A stretch of 64,000 nt of DNA, from the NCBI RefSeq assembly GCF_014646655.1, contig NZ_BMNR01000002.1, forward strand, positions 709,942 through 773,941. Direction: 5' to 3'. This document shows positions 44,468 through 51,354 of this stretch, one piece after another (the first letter of the stretch is position 1; every line of letters starts with the position of its first letter). This DNA is from Yeosuana aromativorans. Its GTDB lineage: Bacteria; Bacteroidota; Bacteroidia; Flavobacteriales; Flavobacteriaceae. The notes beneath the pieces are model-generated. The model ran no database searches. It saw only the letters and a program-made list of their open reading frames with translations, and had not been told where the DNA came from. A program made the translations under genes and the position numbers.

Positions 44468-44538
44468 GCTTGGGTTTTCCGAAGTAAAACCTGAAGCTAA
44501 CAAACAAGCAACCAATTTTGTTTCATCACTAATTTAGC
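44468..44538 (-). repeat. Conserved spacer element (site B)
   Basis: About 71 bp of the spacer between DUF2188 and the hypothetical gene. It aligns without large gaps to 45336-45405, roughly three quarters identical by eye. The core hairpin is GGTTTTACTTCGGAAAACC (minus strand, 44473-44491). Against site C one base pair is exchanged compensatingly (G-C instead of A-T), so the stem seems to be conserved. Confidence 0.65.
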
Positions 44539-44570
44539 AATGATTTTTATACGGCTTGACAATAGTACTT

Positions 44571-44801
44571 TTATGGTTTTTTATCCTTTGGTGGATTAGG
44601 GTCATTTCCATAACTATTTTTGTTTTGGATTTTTCCATCCTTTTTTAAAATAGTCAATTCAGATTTTTGATTTTTTGCAATATCTTTTGCATAATCAACT
44701 GCTTCTGCTTTCTTGTTAAACTTTTTTGTCAGCTTTTCGTTTTTTTCGCCTTTTACTCCCCAACCATCATCGGTTGGAACAACATATTGATTTTTTCCCA
44801 T
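44571..44801 (-). CDS. DUF2188 domain protein
   Basis: 76 residues. The DUF2188 fold is evident: QYVVPTDDGWGVKGEKNEKLTKKFNKKAEAVDYAKDIAKNQKSELTILKKDGKIQ (split here), with the W-V pair and terminal K-DGKIQ. These small proteins are widely found on mobile elements and in defence neighbourhoods, with no known mechanism. The phosphatase gene ends 7 bp upstream, so the two are probably one unit. Confidence 0.85.
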   Translation of the reverse strand: MGKNQYVVPTDDGWGVKGEKNEKLTKKFNKKAEAVDYAKDIAKNQKSELTILKKDGKIQNKNSYGNDPNPPKDKKP

Positions 44802-44808
44802 AATTGTT

Positions 44809-45291
44809 TTACTTAATATAATTAGACCAATTTAAAGATAGAAATTCCTGAATTCCACTTGGCGCATAATTCGGGTATATTTTTTGAAAATCAAATTTTG
44901 CTATTTCAAAATTTCCATTTCTAATTTTATTTTTAGTTGCTAAATAAAGTAAACCAATACTTGGCGAACGTGAAATTCCCTGATTACAATGGATTAAAAT
45001 TCTTTTTCCATTATTTGAATGTTCATTAATGAATTCAATTGATTTTTCAAATAATATATTTTCGAAATATTTCCCAGTAGGTGAGTCAATCATATTCAAA
45101 ATAATTCTCCTTTCTCTATAAGCAATTAGATATTCAGGATGATTTTTGTCAGCCGTTCTTCCTGTATAACCAAGTGCTTTTCTATGACAAGGTTCTTTGC
45201 AGGCTTGCACAAAATAAAAGTCTGTGTCGAATTGATTGGTTTCATAATCAATTAAACTTCCAACGAAAATATTCTTGTCTATTTCGGTCAT
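44809..45291 (-). CDS. Dual-specificity protein phosphatase-like enzyme
   Basis: About 160 residues from ATG 45289-45291; the longer frame begins with TTG and adds five residues. The P-loop HCNQGISRSPS (HCx5R) is intact, and the upstream general-acid Asp is probably in the NMIDSP segment (ILNMIDSPTGKYFENILFE), characteristic of the DSP/cysteine-phosphatase fold. It may dephosphorylate Ser/Thr/Tyr or nucleotides or phosphoinositides. It lies in a run of small orphan genes, next to DUF2188. Confidence 0.85.
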   Translation of the reverse strand: MTEIDKNIFVGSLIDYETNQFDTDFYFVQACKEPCHRKALGYTGRTADKNHPEYLIAYRERRIILNMIDSPTGKYFENILFEKSIEFINEHSNNGKRILIHCNQGISRSPSIGLLYLATKNKIRNGNFEIAKFDFQKIYPNYAPSGIQEFLSLNWSNYIK

Positions 45292-45335
45292 TCGTATTAT
45301 TGCCAACGTTTATTAGGAAAGTTGAATGTTTGTGT

Positions 45336-45405
45336 GCGAGGATTTTCCGAAGGAAAATCAGAAGCTAGCAAACGAGTAACTAACTTTGGTTTCGCTAAAA
45401 TTAGC
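45336..45405 (-). repeat. Conserved spacer element (site C)
   Basis: The spacer between the DUF3892 gene and the phosphatase gene holds this element, which aligns with site B. Its hairpin is perfect: GATTTTCC-TTC-GGAAAATC (45341-45359). The motif AACGTTGG follows near the start of the phosphatase gene on the same strand. Confidence 0.65.
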
Positions 45406-45434
45406 ATTTTTTTTAAGGTATTAGCTATAGTTTT

Positions 45435-45749
45435 TTATGGCGCTATCCAGTCAAAATCAATTAGATTAGCTAAATTGTCAGTTTTAGTGTCATCCGGATT
45501 AGACCGTAAGTATTTACCATTACTTCCGTTTACAACTTCTACCTTTTCTCCAATTTTCCAATATGAAGCTGAATAGTTCCAAACCCAAGTAACTGCGGAA
45601 TTTCCACTACCCTCTAAAAGTTTAATAGCATCAGCTTTTGATTTTTTTGAAGCTCTCGTAATTGTTTTTTCTTTAACGGTGTGAAATGCATAATGAGTTA
45701 TCACATTATTAGTGTCTTTCCATACTCCTGAAATCCTGAAATCTGCCAT
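45435..45749 (-). CDS. DUF3892 domain protein
   Basis: 104 residues. Matches the DUF3892 pattern: ADFRISGVWKDTNNVITHYAFHTV, ASKKSKADAIKLLEGSGNSAVTWVWNY and KVEVVNGSNGKYLRSNPDDTKTDNLANLIDFDW, each here in fragments. The family is small, often mobile-element-borne and of unknown function. It is separated by only 4 bp from the upstream 224-residue gene. Confidence 0.85.
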   Translation of the reverse strand: MADFRISGVWKDTNNVITHYAFHTVKEKTITRASKKSKADAIKLLEGSGNSAVTWVWNYSASYWKIGEKVEVVNGSNGKYLRSNPDDTKTDNLANLIDFDWIAP

Positions 45750-45753
45750 AATT

Positions 45754-46428
45754 TTATATATTCTTTAGTTCGTCTATTGTACTATCAATTAAGATTGAAA
45801 CTTTCCCATTTTTAATATCTGAATAATTTACTTCCTGCGCGTTGAAAAGATCAACAGCGACACAATAATCAGGATTAATGTAAAAATCTTTTGAGTAATA
45901 TTTGTCCAAATACCTATAAAGTATATCTGTAAACATTCCTAACTCACTTTTCTTAAATCCATTTAATTTTGCTATAAACCAAATTCCTCCTATTTCATCA
46001 ATATCATTTTGGGAAAACGTGTAAATGTGACAAGGTTTTGCTTCTATAGGAAGTCCTTTGATATCCAATAAAGACTTGTTTCTAGGTTGCTTTAAAAAAG
46101 TTAAGTCTGTATTAGGTTTTAAATATTTTAAATCGTAATCCTTAAAACTATCCACAATATCAATGTTCCTTTGAAATTGGTTTTTTATCCTTTTAATTTC
46201 TGTTACGTTAATTTTATCTCTTAATAAATATATTTTTTCGTCCAATAAACTTTCATCATTAAGTCTAAACGAATTTCTAATTGCACTTAAACAACTTATC
46301 CAATAATCGCCACCAGAACTATCTTGAGACTTCATTTTTTCTTTCTTAAGATTATGAACAAACGTAATTTTAGTTCGTTGATTTTTCCCTCGAAATTCAA
46401 TTAGATTTTTTACTGTTACTTTTTTCAT
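45754..46428 (-). CDS. Hypothetical protein
   Basis: 224 residues, soluble, no recognised domain. Features are a basic N-terminus (KKVTVKNLIEFRGKNQRTK), a GGDYWISCLSAIRNSFR segment, an aromatic-rich centre (CHIYTFSQNDIDEIGGIWFIAKLNGFKKSELGMFTDILYRYLDKYY) and an acidic tail. The SSGGDYW... opening resembles a helical clamp rather than an enzyme. It stands first in a unit with DUF3892, 4 bp apart. Confidence 0.6.
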   Translation of the reverse strand: MKKVTVKNLIEFRGKNQRTKITFVHNLKKEKMKSQDSSGGDYWISCLSAIRNSFRLNDESLLDEKIYLLRDKINVTEIKRIKNQFQRNIDIVDSFKDYDLKYLKPNTDLTFLKQPRNKSLLDIKGLPIEAKPCHIYTFSQNDIDEIGGIWFIAKLNGFKKSELGMFTDILYRYLDKYYSKDFYINPDYCVAVDLFNAQEVNYSDIKNGKVSILIDSTIDELKNI

Positions 46429-46564
46429 TTTAGGTAATGTATTTAATTATCACATTTTCATTTAGACTAAAGGGCTGCATTTGAAATTACAGCTAACGGT
46501 TTGAGCAGTAGAGTCCTGAAGGCTGTCATTGCTTATAGATTTTCTTTGGGGCAGTGGCAGTATT
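46429..46564 (-). other. Spacer D between small orphan genes
   Basis: 136 bp with no ORF. The minus strand contains an ACCGTTAGCTGTAA segment that resembles the short CGTT-containing ends of sites A and C. I did not find the GNTTTT hairpin of the other spacers in it, so its relation to them is weaker. Confidence 0.35.
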
Positions 46565-48016
46565 TTATTTATTCATTGCATCTCTGTGCTTAACAGCTTT
46601 TTCCAAAATACTTATTGCGACCTCTCCCCAGTTTTCGTCCTTGTATAATCTCTTTTTATCCCTTTGGTTATCGAGTTCAATTAAAAAGTCTTTCAGATCA
46701 TCGGGGTTGATATTAGCCCAATCTGCAAGTCTTGAAATGTTAAACTTATTTTTCAGCGCATCATAGTTGTCAATCAGAAAGTTCTTTCGACTTTCTGAGA
46801 GATTAGGGACAAATATGTTTATTGGAATATTTGATAAAACTTCATCAACATTGATTTCATCTTTCAAGCTTTCCATGTATAATTCAGTCATATCTATAGA
46901 TATTCCTGTTTTATAAGCAGCAACTGATTCAAACCCATCCTTTAAATGACTTTTTACTATATCATCAGCGTTTTCGGGAATGGTAAATAGCTCTGTTCCT
47001 TCAATAGGTAGTACCGCAATAAATCCTTCATTTATCTTATCTGTCGGGATAAAGGGTTCTATTTCATTTTTGAGAAAGTCCTCAGCGTCTTGCAATGCAC
47101 TACTCGGGTAGATTATCCTAGTAGAGACATATTCTATGTTTTCTGGAAGACGGCTAGGCTTGGGATATGAGTATCTAACATGTGGAAACCTGTCTAAGGC
47201 CCGTCTGACTTCAGGAATGTTTTGAAATTTCTGGGAAAGTACTAGGAATGCCTTTGATTTTACAGCTCTTTTTTGAAGTTCACTTTTAACCCTCTCTTTT
47301 AAGCTTTTCTCAAGTTGTTGCACATTTAGTTTTCCGTCTTTTATCAGTATTGAAAGAGTTCTTCTAAACTCTTCGGATTGTTCTTTCTCAAGCTTTAACT
47401 TAAATGAAAGGTTATAAGTCTTGTTGTACTTTCTTGTTAACTCGTCTGTTTTTGAACTAAAGTCTATTTCTCCAACATCATCTTGAAGCTTATTCCCTTT
47501 AAGATAATTGTCATAATATTTGACTATTGTTTTAGCATCATCATCAAGTTCAATAAAATCGTATTTCTCAAAAATCGAAGCAATAGCAGTTTTATAAACA
47601 CCTGACTTGAGTATATCTCCTTCATTTTCTATCTCAGAACAAAGAGCTGTTAGAATTATGGCATCCTTTTGAACTTGGTCAATTGTTTGAATTGAATTGA
47701 TAACAAAAACAATTATTGAGTCCTTCCGGTAGTAGTCAATTTCGGAGTTCTCTATCGCTTTTAATAAGTCATCCTCATTCAAGTTTAAATTGGCTTTCTG
47801 TCTAAGAAAAATCAACACCGGTTTTAGCTGACCTTGAATTTGCTTTCTTTTTTTCTTTCTGGCTCTAAGCTGCTTTGCAGCACTTGACAAAGGGTCGTAA
47901 AATAGAAATAAACTTCCAATAATCAAAGCAAGTATTAGTTTGACAATTGGATATTGATTTTTGGACATGGTTTCATTGAAATAAATAGCCCCAGAAATCA
48001 ATATTGCTCCTACCAA
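46565..48016 (-). CDS. Large hypothetical membrane-anchored protein with uncertain start
   Basis: 483 residues if the start is TTG at 48014-48016. One membrane helix (LILALIIGSLFLFYDPL) is followed by a long charged cytoplasmic-type region with coiled-coil stretches (SFKLKLEKEQSEEFRRTLSILIKDGKL). No family is recognised. In-frame upstream codons stay open to a stop at 48128-48130 with no ATG, GTG or TTG, and encode another hydrophobic stretch (WIWKYIIIFLKFIISDLFLRLVG). The true start may therefore be a non-standard codon, or a frameshift separates it from an upstream ATG. Confidence 0.65.
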   Translation of the reverse strand: MVGAILISGAIYFNETMSKNQYPIVKLILALIIGSLFLFYDPLSSAAKQLRARKKKRKQIQGQLKPVLIFLRQKANLNLNEDDLLKAIENSEIDYYRKDSIIVFVINSIQTIDQVQKDAIILTALCSEIENEGDILKSGVYKTAIASIFEKYDFIELDDDAKTIVKYYDNYLKGNKLQDDVGEIDFSSKTDELTRKYNKTYNLSFKLKLEKEQSEEFRRTLSILIKDGKLNVQQLEKSLKERVKSELQKRAVKSKAFLVLSQKFQNIPEVRRALDRFPHVRYSYPKPSRLPENIEYVSTRIIYPSSALQDAEDFLKNEIEPFIPTDKINEGFIAVLPIEGTELFTIPENADDIVKSHLKDGFESVAAYKTGISIDMTELYMESLKDEINVDEVLSNIPINIFVPNLSESRKNFLIDNYDALKNKFNISRLADWANINPDDLKDFLIELDNQRDKKRLYKDENWGEVAISILEKAVKHRDAMNK

Positions 48017-48480
48017 TCTCAGAAAGAGATCGCTTATTATGAATTTGAGAAAAATTATTATGTATTTCCAAATCCATTTCAGTTCTGTTGCAATATGTTT
48101 TTTTAGTTTCTTTATTGTCGTCTTTATTTACATTGTGACCAAAATATTTAATTACTGAACTATAATCCTTCTATTCATCCATTTTGAATCGATATATGAA
48201 ACCTCGAATTACTTTTTTTATCCATATTTCTTCTTTTAAATTAAAACCATGAATAAGACTATATAAATGTAAATCGACTTAAAAAATATGTAATACGGAA
48301 AACCATAAGCGTTCTGAAATAAAATGCTTAATTAATGATTAGGGAGAGTTTAAATATACAAATTATTAGTAAGTAAATACTCTATAAAAATGAAAAAAAT
48401 GTGAATTTTTTAATCATTCACACAAGACAAAAATCAAAATTGTTGCAAATGCTTTATTGATAAATAAAATTTTATAATAA
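48017..48480. other. Noncoding stretch with possible 5' extension of the gene to its left
   Basis: About 460 AT-rich bases. Bases 48017-48127 may encode an N-terminal extension of the preceding gene. The remainder to 48480 shows no ORF, RNA gene or convincing hairpin. Confidence 0.4.
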
Positions 48481-48828
48481 TCACTTTGTCAACAACAGTT
48501 TTTCTATGGCATCATAGCTTGCCAACTGTGCATCCGGCAATAGGATGTCCACTAAATCCAATACGGTTGCAATGGTTAGATCCTTGGAGCAATTGGACAG
48601 CCTTGGTGATGCAAAGTCATTCTCACTGTCCAGTGCCAAGATACATGTTCTTAAAAGGCATGAAATGATATAGCGCAGTTCGCCATTGTCAGACACTTCA
48701 AAGGCTACCTCCTGCATAATGGGATTGTCCTCACGCTTATATTTTTTGCGTTCTCTTGGGTTCAATAAGCTAAAAACCGTTTCCAGTTTTTCCTTGTCGG
48801 TCATGTCCTTTGTGTCTTTTGTTTCCAT
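48481..48828 (-). CDS. Tandem paralogue 1 of a HEPN-linked family
   Basis: 115 residues. A charged head with KKYKREDNP is followed by a helical domain: GELRYIISCLLRTCILALDSEN, then TVLDLVDILLPDAQLASYDAIEKLLL. That pattern (NICI-L-AL helix, VL-F-LIP-EE helix, basic leucine end) recurs in the next two genes and in the C-terminus of the larger gene at 49641. It follows the neighbouring gene by 14 bp in one operon. Function is unknown. Confidence 0.7.
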   Translation of the reverse strand: METKDTKDMTDKEKLETVFSLLNPRERKKYKREDNPIMQEVAFEVSDNGELRYIISCLLRTCILALDSENDFASPRLSNCSKDLTIATVLDLVDILLPDAQLASYDAIEKLLLTK

Positions 48829-48842
48829 ATAATTTTCAAATT

Positions 48843-49214
48843 TTAATTTATATCTTCTTCTTGCGAGAGCATGAGTTTTCGCATTTCATCCAAATAAATA
48901 CCTTCTTCCAAGGGTATCAGGTTTTTTGCAAATTCCAAAACCCTTTTTACATCGGATTCTTTATTCTTTATGTCCAGTGTTAAGTCCTGTTGTTCTTCTA
49001 AGGCCAGAATGCATACATTGAGTGTGGATTTTAAAATAGAGAACAGTTCAGCATAATCGTAGACTCGACAGTAATTTAAGTAATAACCTTCCTGTGTGCC
49101 TTCAATGGGTCTTAACAATACAAAGTTCTCCTCGCTCAACTCCTTTATCTTTTTCATTTTTAGCAGGTTGTCATTTGAGAGTCGCTCTTCTTTTTGGTCT
49201 GTTTTGTTCTTCAT
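48843..49214 (-). CDS. Tandem paralogue 2 of a HEPN-linked family
   Basis: About 123 residues from ATG 49212-49214; this start is preferred because its MKNK beginning matches paralogue 3. Pattern: GYYLNYCRVYDYAELFSILKSTLNVCILALEEQQ, then RVLEFAKNLIPLEEGIYLDEMRKLML (both shown in parts). The YLNY and LNVCILAL blocks and the NLIP-EE-block are closely matched by the 49273 gene. No known domain beyond this resemblance. Confidence 0.7.
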   Translation of the reverse strand: MKNKTDQKEERLSNDNLLKMKKIKELSEENFVLLRPIEGTQEGYYLNYCRVYDYAELFSILKSTLNVCILALEEQQDLTLDIKNKESDVKRVLEFAKNLIPLEEGIYLDEMRKLMLSQEEDIN

Positions 49215-49272
49215 GGTTCTTAGTTTTTGACATTCAACCGGGCGCATTATTTCCATAAAGCTTTGGTTAAAT

Positions 49273-49635
49273 TTATTTACTGTTCTTTATCAGCAGCCTT
49301 CTGGACTTATCCAGAAATTCAAACTCCTCATGGGGGATCAGATTCTTGGTAAACTCCAATACATCGGCAAATTGTTTGTGCACCTCCCTGATGTCCCTTG
49401 CTTCACTATTTGGGTCATAACCGTCCAGTGCCATAATGCATATGTTTAAAACGGATTCCAACGTATATCCCAGCTCTTCATAATTGCGCAGATAGACATA
49501 GTTTACATAGTATCCTCCCCGTATTCTTGAAGTTGGAGTTAGCAACCTGAAGTGCTCCTGTGCTACTTTGTTCAGCTCTTGGAGTTTCCTGTCTCGTTTC
49601 TTTTTGGATTGCTTTTTTGCTTTTTTATTTTTCAT
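49273..49635 (-). CDS. Tandem paralogue 3 of a HEPN-linked family
   Basis: 120 residues. A basic head (KKAKKQSKKKRDRK) suggests nucleic-acid contact. The domain then reads GYYVNYVYLRNYEELG, LESVLNICIMALDG and DVLEFTKNLIPHEEFEFLDKSRRLL. It aligns well with paralogue 2. It lies 5 bp downstream of the HEPN gene and is likely in the same transcript. Confidence 0.7.
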   Translation of the reverse strand: MKNKKAKKQSKKKRDRKLQELNKVAQEHFRLLTPTSRIRGGYYVNYVYLRNYEELGYTLESVLNICIMALDGYDPNSEARDIREVHKQFADVLEFTKNLIPHEEFEFLDKSRRLLIKNSK

Positions 49636-49640
49636 GATTT

Positions 49641-50720
49641 CTAAGGACTTGTTTCTTTAAGGGGTAAAAGTTCTATTGCCAGATGTAAAACTTCCATTAT
49701 GTCACAATGAAAACCATTCATTTGGATCGGTGGGGCAACATCATCCTGTAAACAGGTTACACTTAATACCATCAAGGACTTGGCCATACATAACATTTCA
49801 AAGGGGTTGTCAAATTCTAATTTCCTAACCAAATAATCCGATTCATGATTATTGGTCGGTTCTTCCAAAGGGTGCTCTGAAGATGGATTCACGTTATCAT
49901 GTACAATGGTTTCCATAAAAACCGATAGTTCCTCATTGAACAGAGATTTGATTTCCTTAATGAACGACCCTAGCTTTTGTGATAGTTGGTCCAGTTCCCT
50001 ATCGGTTATCTTGTAGCTGTGGCTATATCTGGCAGATGAATAGGCGTCTTCCAGTAGATCCAACAATCCGGTTTCTGCATCTGATTCCGGCAAAAACATA
50101 CCTTGTAATTCGTTCAACGAATTCAATACATAGGTTTGGTGGTTTTTGATACTGTGGCATATCTTTGTCTTGCCACATATGAACCGCTCTAAAATCCTAT
50201 AGCCCTGTTCAAAGGTTTGGTGCATCATAAAGGCGCTTTGTGACAGGCTCCTTTGTGCCCTGAAAAATTGGATGCCTTTTTTAAAGGATTTCATTCGGGA
50301 CATGTCCCTTTTAAAGTCCTGCTTTATTTTTTCAAAGAGTTTGGGTGGTTCTTCTTTGGGATAGTTCCAAATTGAAATGTTTTGGGTGGTTTTGTAAACC
50401 AAGTACTTTTTATGGCAATTGTTCAGAAAATATAAATTGCCATGTAGCAATTCACTTTGGGCATGACTAAAGGTAAAAACCCTATAACCAAAGTCTTCAT
50501 AATCCAAAAAAACAGAGTTTATAACAGGCATTATATGTTCAACATCTACTTTAAGAGAACGTCCCATTATGATGTTGATTCGATATCTAAATAAATTACG
50601 GCTAGTCCCTTTGTTCAGATAAATGCCTTCAACGTCAATGGCCTCTACTATTTTGGCAATGACTTCATTGAGCTGTTTTGGGTCATCCCCTGATATATTA
50701 TCGACACTTGTGGCTCCCAT
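49641..50720 (-). CDS. HEPN-domain protein with NTase-like N-terminus
   Basis: 359 residues. About 1-120 resembles a degraded nucleotidyltransferase fold (IYLNKGTSRNLFRYRINIIM, then a YLVYKTTQN end). A HEPN domain lies at about 150-270 (FMMHQTFEQGYRILERFI, KICHSIKNHQTYVLNSL, YSSARYSHSYKITDRELDQLSQKL). The classical HEPN RNase motif Rx4-6H is not clear, so catalysis is doubtful. The C-terminal 70 residues (NPFEMLCMAKSLMVLSVTCLQ, DIMEVLHLAIELLPLKE) echo the domain of the three following genes. It is divergent from the XRE gene. Confidence 0.7.
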   Translation of the reverse strand: MGATSVDNISGDDPKQLNEVIAKIVEAIDVEGIYLNKGTSRNLFRYRINIIMGRSLKVDVEHIMPVINSVFLDYEDFGYRVFTFSHAQSELLHGNLYFLNNCHKKYLVYKTTQNISIWNYPKEEPPKLFEKIKQDFKRDMSRMKSFKKGIQFFRAQRSLSQSAFMMHQTFEQGYRILERFICGKTKICHSIKNHQTYVLNSLNELQGMFLPESDAETGLLDLLEDAYSSARYSHSYKITDRELDQLSQKLGSFIKEIKSLFNEELSVFMETIVHDNVNPSSEHPLEEPTNNHESDYLVRKLEFDNPFEMLCMAKSLMVLSVTCLQDDVAPPIQMNGFHCDIMEVLHLAIELLPLKETSP

Positions 50721-50835
50721 GTTCTTTGTTTTCCATAAACTAAGTGAATAAATCTTATGTACCGAACCAAGCCATGTTGTATAATACCAATTTGAATTTG
50801 TTTTTTACTTGTGGGAATTTCTTTGAAAAAAATCC

Positions 50836-50843
50836 TATATTTG
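50836..50843 (+). promoter_or_regulatory. Promoter box of the XRE regulator gene
   Basis: TATATTTG fits TAnnTTTG and stands only 5 bp before the ATG at 50848. Transcription from it would start at or next to the start codon, so the mRNA may be leaderless. Confidence 0.5.
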
Positions 50844-50847
50844 AATT

Positions 50848-51270
50848 ATGGAAACAGCGACAAAACCAAATCACATCGGGAGAAAAATAAGCCGAATCAG
50901 GGAACTAAGGGGCATGAAACAGGAAACCCTTGCAGAAGAACTGGGCATTAGCCAACAAGCTGTTTCTAATTTGGAACAATCTGAAAAGATTGAAGATGAT
51001 AAACTTGAACAGATTGCAAAAGCTTTAGGAGTAACTAAGGAGGCTATTCAAAATTTTTCAGAAGAAAGATTGATTTACAATATTCAAAATAATTACGAGG
51101 GATCAAATAAGGGCGCATCATCAGTGAGTGTATCCAATTTCAATTGTAACTTCAACCCATTAGATAAATTGATAGATGCCCATGAAGAAAACAAAAAGCT
51201 CTACGAACGTTTGTTACAAGCTGAAAAAGATAAAATCACTTATTTAGAAAAGCTATTGAAAGAAAAATAA
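50848..51270 (+). CDS. XRE-family transcriptional regulator
   Basis: 140 residues. The HTH at about 10-65 reads ISRIRELRGMKQETLAEELGISQQAVSNLEQ. A middle part has a NIQNNYEG segment, and the C-terminus is a coiled coil (ENKKLYERLLQAEKDKITYLEKLLKEK) likely to mediate dimerisation. It is divergent from the HEPN operon and probably controls it, or the mobilisation genes beyond, as a repressor-like switch. Confidence 0.85.
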   Translation: METATKPNHIGRKISRIRELRGMKQETLAEELGISQQAVSNLEQSEKIEDDKLEQIAKALGVTKEAIQNFSEERLIYNIQNNYEGSNKGASSVSVSNFNCNFNPLDKLIDAHEENKKLYERLLQAEKDKITYLEKLLKEK

Positions 51271-51354
51271 ATTTACCTGATTTATATACTATTTAAAAAG
51301 GGAATCATTTCAAACGGTTCCCTATTTTATGCTTTAAACTTTGGTGGTCATTAT

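Noticed and set aside
43566-46564. Classical integron with attC sites
   Set aside because: No integron integrase is visible and the spacers do not show the standard attC core sites, so only the looser term cassette-like is used.
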